Assembly (NCBI GenBank): GCA_947683425.1
Contig: CANTUQ010000318.1
Coordinates: forward strand, 124,001 to 188,000
DNA: 64,000 nt
Origin: Excoecaria cochinchinensis
Taxonomy: Eukaryota; Streptophyta; Magnoliopsida; Malpighiales; Euphorbiaceae
Reading direction: 5' to 3'
Shown: positions 1 to 11,485 of the stretch, piece after piece
How positions within the stretch are numbered: the first letter of the stretch is position 1
How the letters are laid out: every line of letters starts with the position of its first letter
Notes under the pieces: model-generated
What the model saw: the letters and a program-made list of their open reading frames with translations, nothing else
Database searches by the model: none
Told to the model about the DNA's origin: nothing
Made by a program: the position numbers and the translations under genes

Positions 1-176
1 CGTAAAAAGTGGTGAAATTTTGGATCCGAGTCCAATAATTCGGGAAAACTTGATCGGAATAGCTACTGGGAGCTTGCCGGTCACAACGCGTCGAGAATTG
101 GTTTCGTCGGGATCTGACGAATTTTTACGGATTTCCCTAGGGGTACCCCTAGGGAAAATCACCAGAATCGAAAAAT
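1..176. repeat. Representative 176-bp satellite monomer
   Basis: This monomer shows the internal layout shared by the array. An A-tract zone (TAAAAAG, then GAAATTTTGG) opens it. GATCCGAGTCC lies at 23-33, a middle segment carries CGGTCACAACGCGTCGAG, and the length-variable GGGATCTGACG follows before a T5 run at 122-126. A perfect 26-bp palindrome lies at 132-157 (TTTCCCTAGGGGT followed by its reverse complement), with GGTACC at 142-147. A CACCAGAATCG linker leads into the next A-tracts. The start was chosen only because the window begins here; the natural phase is unknown. Confidence 0.9.
132..157. repeat. 26-bp perfect palindrome in the monomer (type example)
   Basis: Arm TTTCCCTAGGGGT at 132-144 is followed with no loop by ACCCCTAGGGAAA at 145-157, its exact reverse complement. 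The dyad recurs in most monomers. The common variants GGATTTTCC in the left arm and CCTAGGAAAAATC in the right arm weaken it by a base or two. Each copy could extrude a short cruciform or fold as a hairpin when single-stranded. Confidence 0.9.
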
Positions 177-843
177 CGTAAAAAGTGGTGAAATTTTGGA
201 TCGGAGTCCAATAATTCGGGAAAACTTGATCGGAATAACTACTGGGAGCTTGCCGGTCACAACGCGTCGAGAATTGGCTTCGTCGGGATCTGACGAATTT
301 TTACGGATTTCCCTAGGGGTACCCCTAGGAAAAATCACAAGAATCGAAAAATCGTAATATGTGGTGAAATTTTTGATCCGAGTCCAATAATTCGGGAAAA
401 CTTGATCGGAATAGCTACTGGGAGCTTGCCGGTCACAACGCGTCGAGAATTGGCTTCGTCGGGATCTGACGAATTTTTACGGATTTCCCTAGGGGTACCC
501 CTAGGAAAAATCACCAGAATCGAAAAATCGTAAAAAATGGTGAAATTTTGGATCCGAGTCCAATAATTCGGGAAAACTTGATCGGAATAGCTACTGGAAG
601 CTTGCCGGTCACAACGCGTCGAGAATTGGTTTCGTACGAATTTTTACGGATTTCCCTAGGGGTACCCTTAGGGAAAATCACCAGAATCGAAAAATCGTAA
701 AAAGTGGTGAAATTTTGGATCCGAGTCCAATAATTCGGGAAAACTTAATCGGAATAGCTACTGGGAGCTTACCGGTCACAACTCGTCGAGAATTGGCTTC
801 ATCGGAATTTTTACAGATTTCACTAGGGGTCCCCTAGGGAAAA

Positions 844-2584
844 TCACCAGAATCGAAAAATCGTAAAAAGTGGTGAAATTTTGGATCCGAGTCCAATCAT
901 TCGAGAAAACTTGCTCGGAATAGCTACTGGGAGCTTGCCGGTCACAACGCGTCGAGAATTGGCTTCGTCGGGATCTGACGAATTTTTACGGATTTCCCTA
1001 GGGGTACCCCTAGGGAAAATCACCATAATCGAAAAATCATAAAAAGTGGTGAAATTTTGGATCCGAGTCCAATCATTCGAGAAAACTTGCTCGGAATAGC
1101 TACTGGGAGCTTGCCGGTCACAACGCGTCGAGAATTGGCTTCGTCGGGATCTGACAAATTTTTACGGATTTCCCTAGCGGTACCCCTAGGAAAAATCACC
1201 AGAATCGAAAAATCGTAAAAAATGGTGAAATTTTGGATCCGAGTCCAATAATTCGGGAAAACTTGATCGGAATAGCTACTGGGAGCATGCCGGTCACAAC
1301 GCGTCGAGAATTGGCTTCGTCGGGATCTGACGAATTTTTACGGATTTCCCTAGGGGTACCCCTAGGGAAAATCACCAGAATCGAGAAATCGTAAAAAGTG
1401 GTGAAATTTTGGATCCGAGTCTAATAATTCGGGAAAACTTGATCGGAATAGCTACTGGGAGCTTGCCGGTCAAAATGCGTCGAGAATTGGCTTCGTCGGG
1501 ATCTGACGAATTTTTACGGATTTCCCTAGGGGTACCCCTAGGGAAAATCACCAGAATCGAGAAATCGTAAAAAGTGGTGAAATTTTGGATCCGAGTCCAA
1601 TAATTCGGGAAAACTTGATCAGAATAGCTACTGGGAGCTTGCCGGTCAAAACGCGTCAAGAATTGGCTTCGTCGGGATCTGACGAATTTTTACGGATTTC
1701 CCTAGGGGTAACCCTAGGGAAAATCACCAGAATCGAAAAATCGTAATATGTGGTGAAATTTTTGATCCGAGTCCAATAATTCGGGAAAACTTGATCGGAA
1801 TAGCTACTGGGAGCTTGCCGGTCACAACGCGTCGAGAATTGGCTTCGTCGGGATCTGACGAATTTTTACGGATTTCCTTAGGGGTACCCCTAGGAAAAAT
1901 CACCATAATCGAAAAATCGTAAAAAGTGGTGAAATTTTGGATCCGAGTCCAATAATTCGGGAAAACTTGATCGGAATAGCTACTGGGAGCTTGCCGGTCA
2001 CAACGCGTCGAGAATTGGTTTCGTCGGGATCTGACGAATTTTTACGGATTTCCCTAGGGGTACCCCTAGGGAAAATCACCAGAATCGAAAAATCGTAAAA
2101 AGTGGTGAAATTTTGGATCGGAGTCCAATAATTCGGGAAAACTTGATCGGAATAACTACTGGGAGCTTGCCGGTCACAACGCGTCGAGAATTGGCTTCGT
2201 CGGGATCTGACGAATTTTTACGGATTTCCCTAGGGGTACCCCTAGGGAAAATCACAAGAATCGAAAAATCGTAATATGTGGTGAAATTTTTGATCCGAGT
2301 CCAATAATTCGGGAAAACTTGATCGGAATAGCTACTGGAAGCTTGCCGGTCACAACGCGTCGAGAATTGGCTTCGTCCGAATTTTTACGGATTTCCCTAG
2401 GGGTACCCTTAGGGAAAATCACCAGAATCGAAAAATCGTAAAAAGTGGTGAAATTTTGGATCCGAGTCCAATAATTCGGGAAAACTTAATCGGAATAGCT
2501 ACTGGGAGCTTACCGGTCACAACTCGTCGAGAATTGGCTTCATCGGAATTTTTACAGATTTCACTAGGGGTCCCCTAGGGAAAA
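844..2584. repeat. HOR block A, 10-mer copy (1,741 bp)
   Basis: Copies of block A are phased here on the monomer that follows the diagnostic CATCGGAATTTTTACAG / CACTAGGGGTCCCC variant. This copy is two monomers (352 bp) shorter than the next. Its second monomer (from about 1,026) is a chimera: the left half carries CCAATCATTCGAG and GCTCGG from the preceding type, and the right half carries GACAAATTTTT and CTAGCGG of a type found two monomers later in longer copies. That is the signature of in-register unequal exchange or deletion. Confidence 0.8.
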
Positions 2585-4677
2585 TCACCAGAATCGAAAA
2601 ATCGTAAAAAGTGGTGAAATTTTGGATCCGAGTCCAATCATTCGAGAAAACTTGCTCGGAATAGCTACTGGGAGCTTGCCGGTCACAACGCGTCGAGAAT
2701 TGGCTTCGTCGGGATCTGACGAATTTTTACGGATTTCCCTAGGGGTACCCCTAGGGAAAATCACCATAATCGAAAAATCATAAAAAGTGGTAAAATTTTG
2801 GATCCAAGTCCAATAATTCGGGAAAACTTGATCGGAATAGCTACTGGGAGCTTGCCGGTCACAACGCGTCGAGAATTGGCTTCGTCGGGATCTGACGAAT
2901 TTTTACGGATTTCCCTAGGGGTACCCTTAGGGAAAATCACCAGAATCGAAAAATCGTAAAAAGTGGTGAAATTTTTCATCGGAGTCCAATAATTCGGGAA
3001 AACTTGATCGAAATAGCTAATGGGAGCTTGCCGGTCACAACGCGTCAAGAATTGGCTTCGTCGGGATCTGACGAATTTTTACGGATTTTCCTAGGGGTAC
3101 CCCTAGGGAAAATCACAAGAATCGAAAAATCATAATATGTGATGAAATTTTTGATCCGAGTCCAATAATTCGGGAAAACTTGATCGGAATAGCGACTGGG
3201 AGCTTGCCGGTCACAACGCGTCGAGAATTGGCTTCGTCGGGATCTGACAAATTTTTACGGATTTCCCTAGCGGTACCCCTAGGAAAAATCACCAGAATCG
3301 AAAAATCGTAAAAAATGGTGAAATTTTGGATCCGAGTCCAATAATTCGGGAAAACTTGATCGGAATAGCTACTGGGAGCATGCCGGTCACAACGCGTCGA
3401 GAATTGGCTTCGTCGGGATCTGACGAATTTTTACGGATTTCCCTAGGGGTACCCCTAGGGAAAATCACCAGAATCGAGAAATCGTAAAAAGTGGTGAAAT
3501 TTTGGATCCGAGTCTAATAATTCGGGAAAACTTGATCGGAATAGCTACTGGGAGCTTGCCGGTCAAAATGCGTCGAGAATTGGCTTCGTCGGGATCTGAC
3601 GAATTTTTACGGATTTCCCTAGGGGTACCCCTAGGGAAAATCACCAGAATCGAGAAATCGTAAAAAGTGGTGAAATTTTGGATCCGAGTCCAATAATTCG
3701 GGAAAACTTGATCAGAATAGCTACTGGGAGCTTGCCGGTCAAAACGCGTCAAGAATTGGCTTCGTCGGGATCTGACGAATTTTTACGGATTTCCCTAGGG
3801 GTAACCCTAGGGAAAATCACCAGAATCGAAAAATCGTAATATGTGGTGAAATTTTTGATCCGAGTCCAATAATTCGGGAAAACTTGATCGGAATAGCTAC
3901 TGGGAGCTTGCCGGTCACAACGCGTCGAGAATTGGCTTCGTCGGGATCTGACGAATTTTTACGGATTTCCTTAGGGGTACCCCTAGGAAAAATCACCATA
4001 ATCGAAAAATCGTAAAAAGTGGTGAAATTTTGGATCCGAGTCCAATAATTCGGGAAAACTTGATCGGAATAGCTACTGGGAGCTTGCCGGTCACAACGCG
4101 TCGAGAATTGGTTTCGTCGGGATCTGACGAATTTTTACGGATTTCCCTAGGGGTACCCCTAGGGAAAATCACCAGAATCGAAAAATCGTAAAAAGTGGTG
4201 AAATTTTGGATCGGAGTCCAATAATTCGGGAAAACTTGATCGGAATAACTACTGGGAGCTTGCCGGTCACAACGCGTCGAGAATTGGCTTCGTCGGGATC
4301 TGACGAATTTTTACGGATTTCCCTAGGGGTACCCCTAGGGAAAATCACAAGAATCGAAAAATCGTAATATGTGGTGAAATTTTTGATCCGAGTCCAATAA
4401 TTCGGGAAAACTTGATCGGAATAGCTACTGGAAGCTTGCCGGTCACAACGCGTCGAGAATTGGCTTCGTCCGAATTTTTACGGATTTCCCTAGGGGTACC
4501 CTTAGGGAAAATCACCAGAATCGAAAAATCGTAAAAAGTGGTGAAATTTTGGATCCGAGTCCAATAATTCGGGAAAACTTAATCGGAATAGCTACTGGGA
4601 GCTTACCGGTCACAACTCGTCGAGAATTGGCTTCATCGGAATTTTTACAGATTTCACTAGGGGTCCCCTAGGGAAAA
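2585..4677. repeat. HOR block A, 12-mer copy (2,093 bp)
   Basis: Twelve monomers, two of them 167/166-bp class, giving 2,093 bp. It is almost indistinguishable from the first 2,093 bp of the following copy and shares private variants with it, such as GTGGTAAAATTTTGGATCCAAG. One monomer (about 4,363-4,500) joins a CGTAATATG left half to a CTGGAAGC / GTCCGAATTTTT right half; in 13-mer copies these halves belong to adjacent monomers. Confidence 0.85.
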
Positions 4678-6946
4678 TCACCAGAATCGAAAAATCGTAA
4701 AAAGTGGTGAAATTTTGGATCCGAGTCCAATCATTCGAGAAAACTTGCTCGGAATAGCTACTGGGAGCTTGCCGGTCACAACGCGTCGAGAATTGGCTTC
4801 GTCGGGATCTGACGAATTTTTACGGATTTCCCTAGGGGTACCCCTAGGGAAAATCACCATAATCGAAAAATCATAAAAAGTGGTAAAATTTTGGATCCAA
4901 GTCCAATAATTCGGGAAAACTTGATCGGAATAGCTACTGGGAGCTTGCCGGTCACAACGCGTCGAGAATTGGCTTCGTCGGGATCTGACGAATTTTTACG
5001 GATTTCCCTAGGGGTACCCTTAGGGAAAATCACCAGAATCGAAAAATCGTAAAAAGTGGTGAAATTTTTCATCGGAGTCCAATAATTCGGGAAAACTTGA
5101 TCGAAATAGCTAATGGGAGCTTGCCGGTCACAACGCGTCAAGAATTGGCTTCGTCGGGATCTGACGAATTTTTACGGATTTTCCTAGGGGTACCCCTAGG
5201 GAAAATCACAAGAATCGAAAAATCATAATATGTGATGAAATTTTTGATCCGAGTCCAATAATTCGGGAAAACTTGATCGGAATAGCGACTGGGAGCTTGC
5301 CGGTCACAACGCGTCGAGAATTGGCTTCGTCGGGATCTGACAAATTTTTACGGATTTCCCTAGCGGTACCCCTAGGAAAAATCACCAGAATCGAAAAATC
5401 GTAAAAAATGGTGAAATTTTGGATCCGAGTCCAATAATTCGGGAAAACTTGATCGGAATAGCTACTGGGAGCATGCCGGTCACAACGCGTCGAGAATTGG
5501 CTTCGTCGGGATCTGACGAATTTTTACGGATTTCCCTAGGGGTACCCCTAGGGAAAATCACCAGAATCGAGAAATCGTAAAAAGTGGTGAAATTTTGGAT
5601 CCGAGTCTAATAATTCGGGAAAACTTGATCGGAATAGCTACTGGGAGCTTGCCGGTCAAAATGCGTCGAGAATTGGCTTCGTCGGGATCTGACGAATTTT
5701 TACGGATTTCCCTAGGGGTACCCCTAGGGAAAATCACCAGAATCGAGAAATCGTAAAAAGTGGTGAAATTTTGGATCCGAGTCCAATAATTCGGGAAAAC
5801 TTGATCAGAATAGCTACTGGGAGCTTGCCGGTCAAAACGCGTCAAGAATTGGCTTCGTCGGGATCTGACGAATTTTTACGGATTTCCCTAGGGGTAACCC
5901 TAGGGAAAATCACCAGAATCGAAAAATCGTAATATGTGGTGAAATTTTTGATCCGAGTCCAATAATTCGGGAAAACTTGATCGGAATAGCTACTGGGAGC
6001 TTGCCGGTCACAACGCGTCGAGAATTGGCTTCGTCGGGATCTGACGAATTTTTACGGATTTCCTTAGGGGTACCCCTAGGAAAAATCACCATAATCGAAA
6101 AATCGTAAAAAGTGGTGAAATTTTGGATCCGAGTCCAATAATTCGGGAAAACTTGATCGGAATAGCTACTGGGAGCTTGCCGGTCACAACGCGTCGAGAA
6201 TTGGTTTCGTCGGGATCTGACGAATTTTTACGGATTTCCCTAGGGGTACCCCTAGGGAAAATCACCAGAATCAAAAAATCGTAAAAAGTGGTGAAATTTT
6301 GGATCGGAGTCCAATAATTCGGGAAAACTTGATCGGAATAACTACTGGGAGCTTGCCGGTCACAACGCGTCGAGAATTGGCTTCGTCGGGATCTGACGAA
6401 TTTTTACGGATTTCCCTAGGGGTACCCCTAGGGAAAATCACAAGAATCGAAAAATCGTAATATGTGGTGAAATTTTTGATCCGAGTCCAATAATTCGGGA
6501 AAACTTGATCGGAATAGCTACTGGGAGCTTGCCGGTCACAACGCGTCGAGAATTGGCTTCGTCGGGATCTGACGAATTTTTACGGATTTCCCTAGGGGTA
6601 CCCCTAGGAAAAATCACCAGAATCGAAAAATCGTAAAAAATGGTGAAATTTTGGATCCGAGTCCAATAATTCGGGAAAACTTGATCGGAATAGCTACTGG
6701 AAGCTTGCCGGTCACAACGCGTCGAGAATTGGCTTCGTCCGAATTTTTACGGATTTCCCTAGGGGTACCCTTAGGGAAAATCACCAGAATCGAAAAATCG
6801 TAAAAAGTTGTGAAATTTTGGATCCGAGTCCAATAATTCGGGAAAACTTAATCGGAATAGCTACTGGGAGCTTACCGGTCACAACTCGTCGAGAATTGGC
6901 TTCATCGGAATTTTTACAGATTTCACTAGGGGTCCCCTAGGGAAAA
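4678..6946. repeat. HOR block A, 13-mer copy (2,269 bp)
   Basis: Thirteen monomers, 176 bp longer than the previous copy. The extra monomer sits at about 6.46-6.64 kb, where the CGTAATATG monomer and the CTGGAAGC monomer are separate instead of fused. The start has the same private variants as the preceding 12-mer copy. Confidence 0.85.
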
Positions 6947-9215
6947 TCACCAAAATCGAAAAATCGTAAAAAGTGGTGAAATTTTGGATCCGAGTCCAAT
7001 CATTCGAGAAAACTTGCTCGGAATAGCTACTGGGAGCTTGCCGGTCACAACGCGTCGAGAATTGGCTTCGTCGGGATCTGATGAATTTTTACGGATTTCC
7101 CTAGGGGTACCCCTAGGGAAAATCACCATAATCGAAAAATCATAAAAAGTGGTGAAATTTTGGATCCAAGTCCAATAATTCGGGAAAACTTGATCGGAAT
7201 AGCTACTGGGAGCTTGCCGGTCACAACGCGTCGAGAATTGGCTTCGTCGGGATCTGACGAATTTTTACGGATTTCCCTAGGGGTACCCTTAGGGAAAATC
7301 ACCAGAATCGAAAAATCGTAAAAAGTGGTGAAATTTTTCATCGGAGTCCAATAATTCGGGAAAACTTGATCGAAATAGCTAATGGGAGCTTGCCGGTCAC
7401 AACGCGTCAAGAATTGGCTTCGTCGGGATCTGACGAATTTTTACGGATTTTCCTAGGGGTACCCCTAGGGAAAATCACAAGAATCGAAAAATCATAATAT
7501 GTGATGAAATTTTTGATCCGAGTCCAATAATTCGGGAAAACTTGATCGGAATAGCTACTGGGAGCTTGCCGGTCACAACGCGTCGAGAATTGGCTTCGTC
7601 GGGATCTGACAAATTTTTACGGATTTCCCTAGCGGTACCCCTAGGAAAAATCACCAGAATCGAAAAATCGTAAAAAATGGTGAAATTTTGGATCCGAGTC
7701 CAATAATTCGGGAAAACTTGATCGGAATAGCTACTGGGAGCATGCCGGTCACAACGCGTCGAGAATTGGCTTCGTCGGGATCTGACGAATTTTTACGGAT
7801 TTCCCTAGGGGTACCCCTAGGGAAAATCACCAGAATCGAGAAATCGTAAAAAGTGGTGAAATTTTGGATCCGAGTCTAATAATTCGGGAAAACTTGATCG
7901 GAATAGCTACTGGGAGCTTGCCGGTCAAAATGCGTCGAGAATTGGCTTCGTCGGGATCTGACGAATTTTTACGGATTTCCCTAGGGGTACCCCTAGGGAA
8001 AATCACCAGAATCGAGAAATCGTAAAAAGTGGTGAAATTTTGGATCCGAGTCCAATAATTCGGGAAAACTTGATCAGAATAGCTACTGGGAGCTTGCCGG
8101 TCAAAACGCGTCAAGAATTGGCTTCGTCGGGATCTGACGAATTTTTACGGATTTCCCTAGGGGTAACCCTAGGGAAAATCACCAGAATCGAAAAATCGTA
8201 ATATGTGGTGAAATTTTTGATCCGAGTCCAATAATTCTGGAAAACTTGATCGGAATAGCTACTGGGAGCTTGCCGGTCACAACGCGTCGAGAATTGGTTT
8301 CGTCGGGATCTGATGAATTTTTACGGATTTCCTTAGGGGTACCCCTAGGAAAAATCACCATAATCGAAAAATCGTAAAAAGTGGTGAAATTTTGGATCCG
8401 AGTCCAATAATTCGGGAAAACTTGATCGGAATAGCTACTGGGAGCTTGCCGGTCACAACGCGTCGAGAATTGGTTTCGTCGGGATCTGACGAATTTTTAC
8501 GGATTTCCCTAGGGGTACCCCTAGGGAAAATCACCAGAATCGAAAAATCGTAAAAAGTGGTGAAATTTTGGATCGGAGTCCAATAATTCGGGAAAACTTG
8601 ATCGGAATAACTACTGGGAGCTTGCCGGTCACAACGCGTCGAGAATTGGCTTCGTCGGGATCTGACGAATTTTTACGGATTTCCCTAGGGGTACCCCTAG
8701 GGAAAATCACAAGAATCGAAAAATCGTAATATGTGGTGAAATTTTTAATCCGAGTCCAATAATTCGGGAAAACTTGATCGGAATAGCTACTGGGAGCTTG
8801 CCGGTCACAACGCGTCGAGAATTGGCTTCGTCGGGATCTGACGAATTTTTACGGATTTCCCTAGGGGTACCCCTAGGAAAAATCACCAGAATCGAAAAAT
8901 CGTAAAAAATGGTGAAATTTTGGATCCGAGTCCAATAATTCGGGAAAACTTGATCGGAATAGCTACTGGAAGCTTGCCGGTCACAACGCGTCGAGAATTG
9001 GCTTCGTCCGAATTTTTACGGATTTCCCTAGGGGTACCCTTAGGGAAAATCACCAGAATCGAAAAATCGTAAAAAGTGGTGAAATTTTGGATCCGAGTCC
9101 AATAATTCGGGAAAACTTAATCGGAATAGCTACTGGGAGCTTACCGGTCACAACTCGTCGAGAATTGGCTTCATCGGAATTTTTACAGATTTCACTAGGG
9201 GTCCCCTAGGGAAAA
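6947..9215. repeat. HOR block A, 13-mer copy (2,269 bp)
   Basis: The same monomer order as the copy before, with scattered substitutions such as GATCTGATGAATT near 7,075-7,090 and CACCAAAATCG at its start. The exact 2,269-bp period is visible from matching variants at 7,827 and 10,096. Confidence 0.85.
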
Positions 9216-11485
9216 TCACCAGAATCGAAAAATCGTAAAAAGTGGTGAAATTTTGGATCCGAGTCCAATCATTCGAGAAAACTTGCTCGGAATAGCTACT
9301 GGGAGCTTGCCGGTCACAACGCGTCGAGAATTGGCTTCGTATGGATCTGACGAATTTTTACGGATTTCCCTAGGGGTACCCCTAGGGAAAATCACCATAA
9401 TCGAAAAATCATAAAAAGTGGTGAAATTTTGGATCCAAGTCCAATAATTCGGGAAAACTTGATCGGAATAGCTACTGGGAGCTTGCCGGTCACAACGCGT
9501 CGAGAATTGGCTTCGTCGGGATCTGACGAATTTTTACGGATTTCCCTAGGGGTACCCTTAGGGAAAATCACCAGAATCGAAAAATCGTAAAAAGTGGTGA
9601 AATTTTTCATCGGAGTCCAATAATTCGGGAAAACTTGATCGAAATAGCTAATGGGAGCTTGCCGGTCACAACGCGTCAAGAATTGGTTTCGTCGGGATCT
9701 GACGAATTTTTACGGATTTTCCTAGGGGTACCCCTAGGGAAAATCACAAGAATCGAAAAATCATAATATGTGATGAAATTTTTGATCCGAGTCCAATAAT
9801 TCGGGAAAACTTGATCGGAATAGCTACTGGGAGCTTGCCGGTCACAACGCGTCGAGAATTGGCTTCGTCGGGATCTGACAAATTTTTACGGATTTCCCTA
9901 GCGGTACCCCTAGGAAAAATCACCAGAATCGAAAAATCGTAAAAAATAGTGAAATTTTGGATCCGAGTCCAATAATTCGGGAAAACTTGATCGGAATAGC
10001 TACTGGGAGCATGCCGGTCACAACGCGTCGAGAATTGGCTTCGTCGGGATCTGACGAATTTTTACGGATTTCCCTAGGGGTACCCCTAGGGAAAATCACC
10101 AGAATCGAGAAATCGTAAAAAGTGGTGAAATTTTGGATCCGAGTCTAATAATTCGGGAAAACTTGATCGGAATAGCTACTGGGAGCTTGTCGGTCAAAAT
10201 GCGTCGAGAATTGGCTTCGTCGGGATCTGACGAATTTTTACGGATTTCCCTAGGGGTACCCCTAGGGAAAATCACCAGAATCGAGAAATCGTAAAAAGTG
10301 GTGAAATTTTGGATCCGAGTCCAATAATTCGGGAAAACTTGATCAGAATAGCTACTGGGAGCTTGCCGGTCAAAACGCGTCAAGAATTGGCTTCGTCGGG
10401 ATCTGACGAATTTTTACGGATTTCCCTAGGGGTAACCCTAGGGAAAATCACCAGAATCGAAAAATCGTAATATGTGGTGAAATTTTTGATCCGAGTCCAA
10501 TAATTCGGGAAAACTTGATCGGAATAGCTACTGGGAGCTTGCCGGTCACAACGCGTCGAGAATTGGCTTCGTCGGGATCTGACGAATTTTTACGGATTTC
10601 CTTAGGGGTACCCCTAGGAAAAATCACCATAATCGAAAAATCGTAAAAAGTGGTGAAATTTTGGATCCGAGTCCAATAATTCGGGAAAACTTGATCGGAA
10701 TAGCTACTGGGAGCTTGCCGGTCACAACGCGTCGAGAATTGGTTTCGTCGGGATCTGACGAATTTTTACGGATTTCCCTAGGGGTACCCCTAGGGAAAAT
10801 CACCAGAATCGAAAAATCGTAAAAAGTGGTGAAATTTTGGATCGGAGTCCAATAATTCGGGAAAACTTGATCGGAATAACTACTGGGAGCTTGCCGGTCA
10901 CAACGCGTCGAGAATTGGCTTCGTCGGGATCTGACGAATTTTTACGGATTTCCCTAGGGGTACCCCTAGGGAAAATCACAAGAATCGAAAAATCGTAATA
11001 TGTGGTGAAATTTTTGATCCGAGTCCAATAATTCGGGAAAACTTGATCGGAATAGCTACTGGGAGCTTGCCGGTCACAACGCGTCGAGAATTGGCTTCGT
11101 CGGGATCTGACGAATTTTTACGGATTTTCCTAGGGGGTACCCCTAGGAAAAATCACCAGAATCGAAAAATCGTAAAAAATGGTGAAATTTTGGATCCGAG
11201 TCCAATAATTCGGGAAAACTTGATCGGAATAGCTACTGGAAGCTTGCCGGTCACAACGCGTCGAGAATTGGCTTCGTCCGAATTTTTACGGATTTCCCTA
11301 GGGGTACCCTTAGGGAAAATCACCAGAATCGAAAAATCGTAAAAAGTGGTGAAATTTTGGATCCGAGTCCAATAATTCGGGAAAACTTAATCGGAATAGC
11401 TACTGGGAGCTTACCGGTCACAACTCGTCGAGAATTGGCTTCATCGGAATTTTTACAGATTTCACTAGGGGTCGCCTAGGGAAAA
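9216..11485. repeat. HOR block A, 13-mer copy (2,270 bp)
   Basis: Thirteen-monomer copy. It is one base longer because of an extra G in the palindrome loop (CTAGGGGGTACC at about 11,130). The closing diagnostic monomer reads GGGGTCGCC instead of GGGGTCCCC, a private change. Confidence 0.82.

Noticed and set aside
30..60. CENP-B box in the monomer
   Set aside because: ATTCGGGAAAACTTG matches the first part of the box (TTCG, then A) but lacks the required CGGG end. No other position on either strand fits better.
132..157. Palindrome as a MITE terminal repeat or transcription terminator
   Set aside because: No spacer or target-site duplication flanks it, and it occurs once per monomer as an internal part of the satellite.
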